A stretch of 15,697 nucleotides of DNA, taken from positions 1-15,697 of the forward strand of contig FR893557.1 in NCBI GenBank assembly GCA_000433675.1, written 5' to 3'. Below are positions 15,540 through 15,697 of this stretch, one piece after another. The notes under the pieces were generated by a model. The model saw nothing but the letters and a program-made list of their open reading frames with translations, had not been told where the DNA came from and ran no database searches. The position numbers were made by a program, and so were the translations under genes. The stretch's first letter is position 1; every line of letters begins with the position of its first letter. Source of the stretch: Clostridium sp. CAG:433. GTDB lineage: Bacteria > Bacillota_I > Bacilli_A > RF39 > UBA660.

Positions 15540-15563
15540 ATTTTCTCTTGAGTTTTATTTTTT
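15523..15563. terminator. Bidirectional intrinsic terminator
   Basis: A perfect 13-bp stem (15523-15535 with 15544-15556) around an 8-base loop is flanked by ATTTTTT on the plus side and by six A residues (15521-15526, T residues on the minus strand). It overlaps the last codons of both convergent genes and can stop transcription from either side. Confidence 0.9.
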
Positions 15564-15697
15564 ATAAGAACAATTCCGGAAATTACTAATCCTATTATTG
15601 ATAATATTCCATATCCTATATATGACATTATATTATCTAGTGTTTTTGGATTCTCTATCTTTTTTACAAATGATACTATTACTTCTTTGTCTTCTTT
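15536..15697 (-). CDS. C-terminus of a surface protein with NPKT-type sorting tail (partial)
   Basis: Only the last 53 codons are inside the window; the gene continues to the right. The visible part begins KEDKEVIVSFVKKI and then ENPKTLDNIMSYIGYG. A hydrophobic span of about 20 residues follows (ILSIIGLVISGIVLI), and the protein ends in KNKTQEKI. An NPKT-x-D motif, then a membrane span, then a short basic tail is the layout of sortase-recognised surface proteins. NPKT(G)D-type signals are known to me from low-GC gut Firmicutes. Here Leu replaces the Gly after NPKT, so recognition by sortase is likely but not certain. A plain tail-anchored protein is the alternative. The TAA stop shares bases with the stop of the plus-strand gene. 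Confidence 0.7.
   Translation of the reverse strand, partial: KEDKEVIVSFVKKIENPKTLDNIMSYIGYGILSIIGLVISGIVLIKNKTQEKI

Overview
The window is a chromosomal segment from a very AT-rich, low-GC Gram-positive-type bacterium. By eye the DNA is roughly a quarter to 30% G+C. Strong AGGAGG ribosome sites, A/T-rich intrinsic terminators, a ClpC-type unfoldase, a YugP-type zinc peptidase and a probable NPKT surface-sorting tail all point to Firmicutes/Bacilli, perhaps an uncultured gut lineage near the Erysipelotrichia/RF39 group (inference). The standard code fits: Trp is read from TGG at the sites checked and an invariant Arg in ClpC is read from CGA. The twelve recognisable gene ends are ten TAA and two TAG.

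Layout, left to right. Positions 1-170 hold the broken start of a minus-strand Rpn/PD-(D/E)XK-type transposase-nuclease gene, damaged by a 65-bp tandem duplication. Next is a minus-strand operon cysS-yugP-ldcA-like (3491 to 395), with genes overlapping by 10 and 1 bases. Then come three minus-strand genes, each closed by its own terminator: a 400-aa protein with a possible HopA1-like domain (4782-3580), clpC (7294-5045) and a cytoplasmic LRR-transglutaminase-like protein (8924-7413). A compact set of inverted repeats at 4903-4999, between clpC and the 400-aa gene, may be a small RNA. Further right, lysS and a YfcC-like transporter with a long lysine-rich tail form one operon (12165 to 9044). 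A membrane zinc-ribbon protein and dusB form another (13891 to 12243).

At 13901-14018 transcription diverges. A plus-strand gene (14019-15539) encodes a secreted, membrane-anchored LRR-transglutaminase-like protein. It converges on a partial minus-strand surface-protein gene at the right edge, and the two share four bases and one bidirectional terminator.

Most genes are housekeeping: two aminoacyl-tRNA synthetases, a tRNA dihydrouridine synthase, protein quality control, membrane proteolysis and possible cell-wall peptide trimming. The less ordinary material is the inside/outside pair of transglutaminase-like proteins, the HopA1-like protein, the transporter tail, the 4903-4999 element and the broken transposase gene. 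I found no CRISPR array, tRNA, rRNA, prophage or complete insertion sequence, and no convincing new multi-gene system.
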